From the NCBI GenBank assembly GCA_030248215.1, contig JASANG010003403.1, positions 186,001 through 250,000 on the forward strand: a stretch of DNA of 64,000 nucleotides, in the 5' to 3' direction. The position numbers and the translations under genes are program-made. Under the pieces are notes generated by a model that was not told where the DNA came from, did no database searches, and saw only the letters and a program-made list of their open reading frames with translations. Shown piece by piece: positions 10,832-23,000 of this stretch (the stretch's first letter is position 1; every line of letters begins with the position of its first letter). This DNA is from Enoplolaimus lenunculus (lineage: Eukaryota; Nematoda; Enoplea; Enoplida; Thoracostomopsidae).

Positions 10832-12496
10832 TTAAGCACAGTCGTTGCACGTTATGGTGCGATTCATGTGGTTCTTGCACACTTGTTTTCCACATGACGA
10901 ACAGCTCAATCTCGTAGATTTGTGACAACTTGTGACCTGACATTTGGTCGGTTTACCAGATGTAGAAGGTTCGTTTCGCTTTTGAGGCAGCCCGTAAGCC
11001 ATAAATGAATCCTTTGATTTTGCGTAAATTTTTTCACTACTGTAACGTTTGGTCATATTGTCTTGCGCTAGTTGTTCGGCTACTTTTTTCATGAAAACAT
11101 TGCGTGACTTTTGATATCCGTTCAGTTTCATGACAATGAATGCGTTGTGCAACGCAATATCAATCATATTGAAAACGCAGACTAGAGGATAACGATTCGT
11201 TTTGCGTTTGCAGGTAAAATCATCAATGCAAGAGTCCATTTCATCAACCCCGCCTTTTCCCAAATTATGATCCAAGATAACTGCTGGTTTTTTGTCCTCT
11301 CTGCTGGTGCAAACTTCGTTTTTCACATGAACTGAACTTAGTAATAGCACATTTTTATTTTTCTTTGGATAATAAGACGCCAACATTATGCGGTTATTGT
11401 GGTCCCATAAAAATCGGGTGCTATAGACCTCTTGTTCTTTTGTTGACTTTAGCACCGGAGGTACGCTGCGGCGATTTGCCATTATTGTGCCTGTGCACGT
11501 TAGCCCACTTTGTAATAGGTCCACAGCCAATTCATGGGATGTGAAATAGCGGTCCATGAAAATGTTTCGCTGAGTGTTACAGTATGGTTGAATAAGATCC
11601 ATTACGATGCGTTTAGCAAGCCCTACGGCCCGTTCGCCTTCACGCCCTGTATAAATATTTCCGTTTAGGGCATATCCATTCCGAGCATCGCAAAGCCAGA
11701 ATATTTTTACGCCGTACTTAGCAGGTTTCGCCGGCATGTACGCTCGCCCCGGTGCATATCCTCTATACCCGTAGAGCTGTTCATCTACTGTAAGTGATTC
11801 GGACGGTATATAATGAAGACGTAAGTTGGACTGAAATAGGTCCCAAACATCTCGTATAGCAGCCATTTTGTCACTTTTTTGATGCTCCCGGCGAGTCAGT
11901 TTGTTGTCGAATGTTACATTTTCCAGCAACTGTTTCATTCTGTTTTTTGACAGCGCGCAGCGGTAAAAGGGCCTGCTGTCGTTTTTGGTGAATAGTGAAG
12001 CCACTGGAGACATGTTATCGCGATCTGCACCAGCTCTGATTACCACCCCAAGCCAAGCTTTCAACTCGCACATTGGTAGCGTTGAAAAATTGCGCGCCCG
12101 CAGTCGCCTACTAGTGAGTCGCTGAATTGTATGTAAAATGGGCTCGTTTATATAAAGATAAAATGCTTGTGACTCTGTTGTAGGGTTTACTGCAGTGCCT
12201 TCGCGAAAGCGAATTATATTTCTAGCTAACACACGGACAGGCGGTGTTGTAGAATGCCACTCAACACCCGTCGCTGACAAAAACACATTACTTCCACTAG
12301 AAGTCTCGTCCATATCGCTCAACTCACTACTAGATGCGTCCGATTGTTTTTGTAATTCACCATCACTATCTTGCTCATAAATAGCAGCCTCTTCACTACT
12401 GCATTGACCTAATGTCAGTCCCACGTTACCGCTGGTTCGGCTTGCACATAAAATGTCCGCACCGTTTCTGTTTTCTGCGGACACTTGACCAAGCAT
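10832..12496 (-). CDS. piggyBac-family transposase (PGBD/DDE_Tnp_1_7 type), intact
   Basis: A 554-codon uninterrupted ORF starting at ATG (12496). It catalyses TTAA-targeted cut-and-paste transposition in the nucleus. After an acidic N-terminus come the core and the aspartates expected of the DDD catalytic centre: SLTVDEQLYGYRGY, IFMDRYFTSHELA and GGVDEMDSCIDDF. The C-terminus carries a cysteine-rich domain (CQVTSCHKS, CSSCGKQVCKNH, TCNDCA), typical of piggyBac and needed for end binding in studied members. All landmarks and both element ends are present, so this copy could be active or recently so. Nothing points to domestication. Confidence 0.93.
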   Translation of the reverse strand: MLGQVSAENRNGADILCASRTSGNVGLTLGQCSSEEAAIYEQDSDGELQKQSDASSSELSDMDETSSGSNVFLSATGVEWHSTTPPVRVLARNIIRFREGTAVNPTTESQAFYLYINEPILHTIQRLTSRRLRARNFSTLPMCELKAWLGVVIRAGADRDNMSPVASLFTKNDSRPFYRCALSKNRMKQLLENVTFDNKLTRREHQKSDKMAAIRDVWDLFQSNLRLHYIPSESLTVDEQLYGYRGYAPGRAYMPAKPAKYGVKIFWLCDARNGYALNGNIYTGREGERAVGLAKRIVMDLIQPYCNTQRNIFMDRYFTSHELAVDLLQSGLTCTGTIMANRRSVPPVLKSTKEQEVYSTRFLWDHNNRIMLASYYPKKNKNVLLLSSVHVKNEVCTSREDKKPAVILDHNLGKGGVDEMDSCIDDFTCKRKTNRYPLVCVFNMIDIALHNAFIVMKLNGYQKSRNVFMKKVAEQLAQDNMTKRYSSEKIYAKSKDSFMAYGLPQKRNEPSTSGKPTKCQVTSCHKSTRLSCSSCGKQVCKNHMNRTITCNDCA

Positions 12497-13663
12497 TTAC
12501 GTTTTTCGTTTGCGGACATAGTTTTCGTGAAACTATACACCAACCGGTATTAGCTAAAGTTATCTCTGCGGACGTTGTAGCATATATTGATATCACTTGA
12601 AGGACACATTGGAGTATCTAAAAATCGTTCGGACACTTTATGCGCAGGCCGAACCAAGCGTAACGTGGGACTGACATAACTCAACTGATTCTGAGTCGTC
12701 ATTTGAACTATTGTCGTCCGGTTTGTCATCTTCTGTCTCTGAATCACTTGGTTCTAATACACGTTGTACGACCTCAGTCAAAGATAATTTATGCAAACCT
12801 GACATTTCCCTGACTTTACCTCACCATACAAAACCGTATGTAAGAACAAAACGTTCCAATTCTTGTCAAAACTCAAACTATGATCAAATCAACATCTGTC
12901 TACATATGTAGACGGTCGGGTTATATAGGTATATGACTCACTGTACAGCAAACTTTTGTTCCCACAATGCTATAAGTTTTTTATACTACTATAACAGAAT
13001 AATTATCGATGGAAATTAAACAATAGATTCTTAACTATAGCACCTGCCGAACAATCAATTGCCGAACTGGTTATGTCTACATATGTAGACTGTCGGGCCA
13101 TTGAGGCTTAAAGTAACATTGGCCTTGAATGTTAGCTTGAAATTATATCAAGTGACCATCTGAGAAAACGCAGTTATAAAATTACCAGAAATCCGTATAT
13201 TTTTACATCCAAAATAAGTTATAAATACGTAAATTTCTCGCAATTTTACATTACAGAATAGCTGCAATTGTCCGAACTGAAACAAAAATTACAATATTCA
13301 TCCATATTCTTAAAAATTTCGGTGCATCCGGCATTTTTCTTCAAAATTTCAGAAAGACCGGTGAACATTGGCACATTGTCAATTGTGTCGGTAGAAAAAT
13401 ATAACCTATTTGAATTTTACATACTTCAATGTCCGTTTTTCGTTTCAGTTTCCCTATTTAGCTCAAAATTATTTGAGAAACAAAATTTATTCCACAGATC
13501 ATAAAACAAAATATACAAATTCAACCAGCCGTAAAATAATATCAGACTCACACATCACAAATTACCAGGGCGTAAACGTAGTGATCAAGATAACGCAGAC
13601 GGGAAACGATTATTATATCTGAGCGTAAGAAAAGTTAGTTTAAGTCCGAAGCGCTCGTTTGCC

Positions 13664-13737
13664 GAACACCCCGGGTTTTATTAAAAGGATAAACCACGTT
13701 TACATCAACGAAATCAATTATATAAACCAAAGAAGGC
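13664..13737 (-). mobile_element. Minimal 3'-end fragment of the Tx1-like LINE
   Basis: Seventy-four bases nearly identical to the 3' terminus of the LINE at 6685-6758, starting GAACACCCCGGGTTTT and ending AAAGAAGGC, in the same orientation. Both copies begin after a similar TTGCC word. This is what extreme 5' truncation during target-primed reverse transcription produces. It also fixes the 3' boundary of the longer copy. Confidence 0.75.
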
Positions 13738-13971
13738 CCAATATCTTAAAATCTCTGGGTGTATCCAATATTGTTTGTTGAAAATTTTAGGAAGCCCGGT
13801 GAATATTGGCATCCCTCGATTGTATTGTTAGCAACATAAAACATCTCTCAACCTTTGGATCTTGAAGATATAATAAGATTCACTTGTAGGCTCTAACAAT
13901 AATACGGTGGGGCACGGCTAAGGATAAAATACAACCAGCAATATACAAATCGTACCCAACACTAAATGTAC

Positions 13972-14012
13972 AAGTTGCACACTCTTGTTAAAAGCGTTAT
14001 CATGCGCTCGTG
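13972..14012. repeat. Solo terminal repeat related to the 33.7-34.7 kb element
   Basis: The stretch around CACTCTTGTTAAAAGCG and ATCATGCGCTCGTGG matches, with several substitutions, the right terminal inverted repeat of the element ending at 34690 (CATACTCTTGTTAAAGGGC, ATCATGCACTCTTGG). It lies 23 bp beyond the DBR1 stop codon, so it is probably in the DBR1 3' UTR. Confidence 0.55.
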
Positions 14013-14035
14013 GTAGTTTTAAAATAAAACCAACT

Positions 14036-17000
14036 TCACTCATACTCGTCTGTCTTATATAAGTCTGCATTACGTCGCTTCAATTTCAACCCTCTCGACG
14101 CGCTCCCAGACTGACGTTGTGGACTATCCGTCTCTTGATCAGTTAACGTCCCCCCTCGCTCTTTACAACCCATAAACCCATCAGTAGTTTCCACAACATC
14201 CAGCAAATTCCTATTCTCTTCTATACCCATCCTGAATTGCCCGTCCAACTTCACAGAATTTGCTTGATAGCCACCTATTAGCTCAGTTTGGCCATTATGA
14301 CTATAATCTTCACTCTCATTGTCTCCATGTTTTCCTAGCTCCTCGCTTTTTTCTTCTGGGCTTTCTTTTTTACTGCCAAAATCGGCAAATTTACCAGTGT
14401 CCAACTCCAGCCCCTGCCTTAACTCCGCCACAGGCCTTCCGAATGGCGTCCGATCAATCACAAAATCGCCAAAGTTACCTAAATCATTACCTGAAACTTT
14501 GTTTTGACCGTGACTCTTAGTCCTCTCTAAACTTAGTTCGCCTTCACTGATATTTGCTTCATTTTTCGGACTCGGCAAACACAAACCAGATAACCTACTT
14601 TTAACATAAAATTTAGCAGCTGGTGTGTCGCCAATCCGCCCAGAAGCGCTCATGTTTTCAGCAGGGCTTTCAAACGTTGTCCGGTCTGACTTTGCACTTC
14701 CTGGCGTGTTGCTGTGGATTTCATCAGGATTGAGCGTTGTCTCATGAGGATCAAGCGTTAAATTCATATCCATAGCGGCAGTAACTGGACGACTTGCAGA
14801 TGGAAACTGTTCAGATTGAAACAACGGGCTGAAATACGTTCCAAATTACACAGTATGATATTGATTCGTTCACGAAAATTTTGCCATGACTATGGTGGGG
14901 TTATGAATTCAGTGCCTACATTTTCAAAGTGCCAGCGTTCGTTAATTTTAAAACCTATTACAACTTGCGCAGGCTGCACAAACACGAGTAAACTGTGCGA
15001 GCTTTCAAACCACGAAATTGTTTTGTAACGAGGCCTTTATAATTTACAGGGGCCATTAAAATGAAAAACCGTTTAAAAAGGCCTATGTTCTAACAAAGTA
15101 TTCCACCTCTAGGCATAATACCATTGCTAATTACATACCCGTCAAACTCATTGCACGGCCTTTGCGTTTTAGTCACGTAGCTATAGTAATCGGGCAAGCC
15201 AAGTTTCGAACAAAACGTCGAAGTTTGTGGATTATCCAGGAGAAAAGTCATACTCTGCTGTCCTGAACGTCGGCCTTGTTTTCGTGGAGGCACAGGAGAT
15301 GACAGCGGAGGCGCTGTTGGTGTAAAATTGTTTGGAATTCGAAAATCGCCTTTGAATCGATCGTGCACGGCATTCAGTTCGTCATGTGTTGGAGTAAACT
15401 GGTACCTGTAAGCAACACAGCCCAGCGATTGAATCGAAAATACACAATCAAAAAACAACAAACACAAGAGACAAATAAGAAAATAAACGTACAAACAACT
15501 AAATAACGTATGAGATTAGGCTATTATGTAAAAAATCCGTGGGCAAATTTTTATTATTAATTTCAGCATTCTCGAGAATTTTAGTTAAAGGAAATCTGCA
15601 CCACACGTTTACCTAAAATGCAAACGCTAAGACAGTATCTGATTTAAATATATTTACCAAAAATTTTCTGCAATTCAGCCCAGAACATACTGTGCCTTTC
15701 TGCCAGTACTCGGACTATTTTAGGCTGTTACACGGGTTCCACCAACTTCCTGCAAAAATTTTATTCCTGTTCCTGTTCTGACAAAGAATCAATTGACGTT
15801 CTTCTTGCCGCGAAATATCTATTCACATTTCTTTTTCGGATGAAAATTAAATTCCTGTTGCGGTGAACTTTAAATTTAATGATTCATGTTAAAACGCTTC
15901 TCCTTACCGTTCATCTGCCCCAGGGCCCGGCATATAGTTCGCCCCATGCGATGTGCTTGCTAAATGTTGCGTGTTCCGTATAACAGCCAGCCACTCGGGA
16001 TCGTAGCATAGCTCATAACGCGACAACGAGTTATTATTTGCTTGAGGCAAATTCGAGAAGCCTCTGGTACCAGGACTTATATTATCTTTTGAATGAGATT
16101 GAGAACAAGGCTCTGGGTCGGAAAATTCGACGACTTGTAAAAAATCACGCCGTGGCAAACATTTATCAAGCGCTAAGAATCGTGTAACGCCATTTGCATT
16201 GTTAGTTTCTTTGTTGGCACATTCTTGTTTAATTTGATCCTAAAACTAGTGAAACCTCAAATCATTTTCACTTTTATGTAAACCAATATTAAAAAATACT
16301 AGAAGAGTACGTATCAAAAAGTGACAGAAATGCCCCGACTGAACATGACAATGAAACCTCCTAGTCTCAAGGCTAATTTCCAGATACCACAAGTATACAA
16401 AAATGTCCCATATTGAAATATATACATATACAAATAAAAACCAGCGAGCGACCGAATATAAATTTACCGGAACCGAATGCTGACAGTATACATATAGTAC
16501 CTAAATATTGTGCCCTGTTCGAAGAGCCTAATTCACCCAAATGTTAAGTTAGCAGTTAGCTATGATTATGTTAAGTTAGCAGTTAGCTATGATTACGTTA
16601 ACCGAATATTAAGCCGGAGCAAGATCTGATAGCTCCCCGAAAAAAGCTAAATGTAAATGACGCTAAATTTGGTGATAGTTGCTGTAATCACTGATAATTT
16701 TGTGCTTACGTCAAAATAATTTATCAGAAAGCTACTTATAATTTCCAACCTGACTATCATTATAACAATGACGAATAATCGCATCAAACTTGACATGTAA
16801 ATGTGCTGCAAACCAATACGAAGGCCGCAACGAACACAACAGATCGGTTGCAGGTTTACTGCCAAGTTTTCCACTTTCGATATCGTCCTACAACAAATTT
16901 ATAACTATTGAGCCAGTACCAAACACATGTCATAAAGTTTTTGTCTTAAGCCACATACCATTTCTTAAATCAGGTTGTATATGCACCATATCAAACTCAA

Positions 17001-20000
17001 CTTATCTTTCGACCTACAGCTGCGTCTCAAAACTAGGGTAGTGTAGGCTACAAACACAACCACAACTATTTGTAATTCGTTGCCCAAATGCTATCGTCAT
17101 TGCTTTCAAATGGTTGCCTTATTCTGAAAGCGACAAACGAATCAACATACAAGCAAACAAACTTAAAAATAAAGGACGACATGCTTGCAACCCAACGAGA
17201 GGAAGCTTTTTACCAGAAAGACTTTGCCGATTGTTTGGCATAAACCTCTAAGCACTAAACCGAAGTGTAATTCACTGTCTAATGCTATCGTCATTGCTTC
17301 CAAATGGTTTCTTTCTGTGTTCAAACATACTCCCACAATGATATACTTAGAAACTTTTGTAAAGTAATGCCGCAAAGCTTCCCAGAATACGTTCTCGGTA
17401 GATTGGGTCTCGGTTTTCCAAAACAGTACAAGCCACAATTTCTGTTATCAGACCCAACCTCGAGCGAGGATGCTTTTCCACCCAAGACGACATTTTCAAG
17501 TGTATTTTACCAAGTGTGTTCAGACAGTCCCACAATGATGGTGTACTTATCTCTCGTTCACGTACATTACACGAAATCTTTGTTTAAAACAGAAAAGAAA
17601 GCTCGGATAATGTAGGTAAACGTAAACACAGCAATAATTTCGATTCATTGCCCAATGCTATCGTCATTGCTTTCCACTATCTGCTTTATTTACAGCCAAA
17701 CTTCAATACGAAAAATGAATGAAACCACTAAGATAATCAACTCCGCAAGCCACCAAACAAAATAAACAAATACTCAAAAATCAACAAATTGAAAATAAAA
17801 AGCCAATCAGTGAAACACATATAATAATGCTATGTGGCTCTAGTTTGTTGGCATTTCGCTCGCTAAACATAACTGAGAGAACTTTTACCACGGTGTACCC
17901 GGCTCTAACAGGTTGATGTTGCCATTAAAAAGACTATCACCTGTCTGAGCAAAACCAGGTTGCAATATTTTTTAGCCTACATTATTTTGGAAGTACTAAA
18001 ATAATGTAAAATTGTCCGCCGCTTTTGTGCAAATGTTAGCAAATGCACAAAAATTTACTATAAATTTTCTTTTCATAGAAGAATCACTTTTTTCAGAAAC
18101 CTTTGTAAAGCAATGCCGCAAAACTGCCCAGAATAAGTATACGATCATTTTCATTTCTGAGAAAGCTCGGATAATGTAGGATAACGTAAACACAGTAAGT
18201 AATGTTGTGTGATTCATTAGCAACCAAACAGAGCAAGAAAGTGACAAACAAATCAACATACAAGCAAACTTAAAAATAAAGTATGGCATGTCTGCTATAT
18301 ACCTCTAAGCACTGAACCGAATCCAAGTTAAAACCAAGAAACCTCGGATAATGCAGGCTACACCAGGTTGCCATATTTTTTAGCCTACATTATTTTGGAA
18401 GTACTAAAATAACGTAAAATTGTCCGCCGCTTTTGCGCAAATGTTAGCAAATGCACAAAAATTTACTATAAATTTTCTTTTCATAGAACAATCACTTTTT
18501 TCAGCAACTTTTGTAAAGCAATGCCGCAAAACTGCCCAGAATAAGTATACGATCATTTTCATTTCTGAGAAAGCTCGGATAATGTAGGATAACGTAAACA
18601 CAGTAAGTAATGTTGTGTGATTCATTAGCAACCAAACAGAGCAAGAAAGTGACAAACAAATCAACATACAAGCAAACTTAAAAATAAAGTATGGCATGTC
18701 TGCTATATACCTCAGGCTACAGTAAACACAACAAAGTGTAATTCATTGTGTTAATGTTATCGTAAAAGGCTTCCAAACGGTTTCTTTTTCAATAATAAAA
18801 AACTCAACAACAAAACATCCAAAACAGTACAAGCCACAATTTCTGTTATCAGACCAAATCTAGGATGCTTTTCCACCAAAACGACATTTTCCCGTGTATT
18901 TTACCAAGTGTGTTCAGACATACTCGTACAATGATGGTGTACTTATTTCTCGTTCACGTACATTACACGAAATCTTTGTTTAAAACAGAAAAGAAAGCTC
19001 GGATAATGTAGGTAAACGTAAACACAGCTATAATTGCGATTCATTGCCCAATGCTATCGTCATTGCTTTCCACTATCTGCTTTATTTATAGCCAAACTTC
19101 AGTAAGAAAAATGAATGAAAACACTAAGATAATCAACTCCGCAAGCTACCAAACAAAATAAGCAAATTGAAAATAAAAAGCCAACCAGTGTAACACATAT
19201 AATAATGCTATGTGGCTCTAGTTTGTTGGCACTTCGCTTGCTAAACATAACTGAGAACTTTTACCCAGGTGTACCCGGCTCTAACAGGTTGATGTTGCCA
19301 TTAGAAAGGCTTATCACCCGTCTGAGCAAAACCAGGTTGCAATATTTTTTAGCCTACATTATTTTGGAAGTACTAATATAATGCAAAATAATCAGCAGCT
19401 TTCGCGCAAATGTTAGCAAATGCACAAAAATTTACTATAAAGTTTCTTTTCATAAAACAATCAAGTTTATGCTCTAAGAAACTTTTATAAAGTAATGCCG
19501 CAAAACTGCCCAGAATACGTGCTCGGTATATTGGGTCTCGGTCTTCCAAAACAGTACAAGTCACAATTTCTGTTATCAGACCCAATCTCGAGCGAGGATG
19601 CGTTTCCACCTATCCCGTGTATTTTACCAAGTGTGTTCCTGTTCAGATATACGCCCACAATGACGGTGTACTTATCTCTCGTTCACGTACATTACACGAA
19701 ATCTTTGTTTAAAACAGAAAAGAAAGCTCGGATAATGTAGGTAAACGTAAACACAGCAATAATTCCGATTCATTGCCCAATGCTATCGTCATTGCTTTCC
19801 AATATCTGTTTTATTTATAGCCAAACTTCAATAAAAAATGAATGAAAACACTAAGATAATCAACTCCGCAAGCCACCAAACAAAATAAACAAATAGTCAA
19901 AAATCAACAAATTGAAAATAAAAAGCCAATCAGTGTAACACATATAGTAATGCTATGTGGCTCTAGTTTGTTGGCATTTAGCTTGCTAAACATAAGTGAG

Positions 20001-23000
20001 AGAACTTTTACCAAGGTGTACTCAGCCCTAACAGGTTGATGTTGCCATTAGAAAGGCTGATCACCCGTCTGAGCAAAACCAGGTTGCAATATTTTTTGTT
20101 TCAGCCAACATTATTTTGGAAGTTCTAAAATAATGCAAAATCGGCAGCCGCTTTTGCGCAAATGTTAGTAAATGCACACAAATTTACTATAAATTTTCTT
20201 TTCATAGAACAATCACGTTTTGAATATATTGATCTGCTCTAAATTGCCACAATTAAACTAATAAACAGCCGCCAAACTTTCTTTACTTATTTTTCACTTG
20301 GCTACTGTCCTGGTACCTTTCGAACAGGCTCGGTACAAATTCCACCCCACTGCCTCAAAAAACACACTCAGTACAACCTTATTTCAAAACTATAGAGTTG
20401 TTTTTGATCCCTGGCAAACCGGATAAATTTTTAATCATAGCGTAGACGTTATAAATGCGGATGACCCATATTTTTATACGCTGTCTTTGTCTTAAATATT
20501 TTACACGCGTAAATGCAACTATTGTTGCTTTGTCACAATAAAATCAAAGTGTTTTGGGTTTACTTTCAAAAATAGTTTTGGGTACCCGGAGGGGTCATAC
20601 TGTTTCTCAAATCGCTGTATAACCAGGTAGCGGTGCTCCACAATCGTTCGCAGCCTGTACTGATCAAGTATTTCCGGGCCAAAGCTGCGATCCAAAGAAA
20701 GTTTTTGTGATTGCTTATCGCTTTTTCACCTCTTTGGTCTCGGTTTGCAATTGCTTTCAAATTATCGATAACGAGCTGTATATCTACTGCAATTGAGCTC
20801 TCGCCTGGCCATTTGATTATGCCCTACGTTCATAGTTACTTAATTGGGCGACTCAAGCAAGTGCTTATTGCTAGATTAACTTCAGTAATTATTAAATATA
20901 ACTACTGACGAGCCGAACCAACCTGGAAATGCTTTTTCCATCTGAGCAACTTTTGTTTATCGCCTTCTACAATAAATGATCCCGTTTGTCGCGCCACCGC
21001 TATGTTGTCTGATTTCGGTATTCCACGTGGCCAATCGTGAGACACACAGACGTCGATATTACCAGACAGCTATAATAATAATAATAATTAATAATAATAA
21101 ATAATAATTAATAATAATAATAATAATAATAACCAGTCGTAGTGGGACTACATGTATTGAGCGAAGCTGGAACACACGTAAGCAGTTAAGCTAATATGCA
21201 AATTAGTTACTAGCTAACTATTCTTCCCCGCACCAAAACCCCATTATTGCTGCAGTAGATTGCCTGCAACCCGAATAATTAGTGAAATATTGCAAAACGC
21301 CTAATTTAGGCTTATCAATTATGCTTCTGTGCAAATTATCTATTACCTAACTTATCAATTATTGGTTTTAGACGTTTGCAAACAATTTATCCAGATTCCT
21401 CGGGCCCAAAAACTTTCGGTAAACCCTAATAATTATTGAAATAATTTAAAAAGTCCTAATTTTGTCTTGTCAATTAAGCTAATATGCCAATTAGCTATTA
21501 GCCAACTATTCAATTATCGGTTTTGGAGGAAACAATAATTTGTTTATTAAAAATATAGCACACAGCCAAGACGTGTCTGATAATTTCGGGAATAAATATA
21601 AAAAATTTAGCATAAAAATAGTTAGTCCCTTGTAAAAAACTTCATCTAGAGAAAAATTTAACTAAAAATAAACTTAAACTAAATATCAAACGTCAGCTTT
21701 TAACTCGTCTGACAATAATACTCACAGACTAATGTAATAACCATGTAGGAAAATTAGCTATATTAATTAAACTTGCTTGCTTCAAACGGAACACATCCAA
21801 ATTACGTATATGATAGCACGATTTTTTATTCGAGTCGCTGTATGGTGGAAACTCAAATCTACCTAGAAGTTAAAACAAAATTTGATTTATTTTTTCTTCT
21901 CAATGACGCTAAAAAGTATCTACAATATAAGCCTACATCAAACCATTGTTTATAACCAAAATAAACATACTAGTGGCCGGAGTCCGATATTCAAGTATAA
22001 AGCTACGCTTCGGTTCGTTTATTTTTAATACCTATCCGGTTGATCACTGTTATGTATTACCTCGAGCGAAAGTGAGCTTGTAAAGCTCACGATATTAAGT
22101 AAACTAAACGTCTACTTGTTCTAAGCTGTTCAACGTTCTCAACGTGATAAAGGCGATATTATGTTTCAGAGTGAACACTCACCAAATTTCAATATCCATT
22201 TAATTTACAAAAATTTTCAAAATGAAAAAAACAGCTGGCTTGCGGGCAGCCAAAATACAAGCAAAATCGCTACCTCGAGCAAAATCGTATCCTTTGTAAA
22301 TACCAGACAGACCAGCAATACGAAGATTTCCGTACCGAACACAACCGGCATAGCCTAAACTAAAACAATTGCAAACTAAGCGTCGGAAGTGCAAACAGCA
22401 TTTTAACTTATTATATGCTGCAATGAATATCAAATTATAGCACCGCAAAAATGCTTTTTGCTCCGCGTATATCAGGTAGAGTTGCAACATTTAAAAATAA
22501 ATACCCGGACCCGCATTTTTCAAAAAGAAAAACCCGGATCCGGAATTAAAATCTATATTCTGCCCAAACCACGGCCCGTATCCTAATTTTACAAAGATAG
22601 GAAAGAATACCTGTCTCAATCTAAGCAGCGTTGACTTATGTGCTTCGTGAAGCTATGTCGAATTTATCACTTAAAACGAAACATGTCATGTCTCCACATT
22701 CTGACCATTCCTAATTAAGCATTTGTAATCGTAACCCAAGTATATCTGCGTAGGTTATTTATTACTTAAATGTGAAACCTGTTGACCAACTTTTTCCTTC
22801 TGCAGTGTGGTGCTACATCTAAAGAGCAGAGAGGGGCGGTCTCGCTCTCGGCAAGCCTCGGGATTTGGCTGGTTTCGGTCTCGGCAAGTCTCGATATTTG
22901 GCTGGTCTCGGTCTCGTTTTTTCCGTCTCGGTGGTTTGCAAACCGAGGCCAGAGGTGAAACAATCAAAAATTTTCCTTAGATCGCAGCTTTAGACCGGAG

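Larger units (their letters stand above)
10638..13107 (-). mobile_element. Apparently complete piggyBac-type DNA transposon
   Basis: Bounded by TTAA at 10634-10637 and 13108-13111, the signature piggyBac target site. Terminal inverted repeats: CCCTCAACGGCCCG on the left and, reversed, GCCTCAATGGCCCG on the right (12 of 14). A 16-bp perfect palindrome, GTCTACATATGTAGAC, occurs three times: 10681-10696, 12898-12913 and 13075-13090. These sit subterminally, the right place for transposase binding sites (inference). Length 2.47 kb is normal for the family. The element landed inside a GCTTAG-type repeat (…GTTACGGCCC before the left TTAA). Confidence 0.92.

Noticed and set aside
22095-22165. Minus-strand peptide [11 protein letters not shown], which resembles the SIYHVRN segment of DBR1
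   Set aside because: It has a stop three bases upstream, no acceptor in frame, and the wrong phase for the neighbouring exons. The true exon at 21862-21777 (FEFPPYSD … [13 protein letters not shown]) fits in sequence and phase. The match is coincidental.
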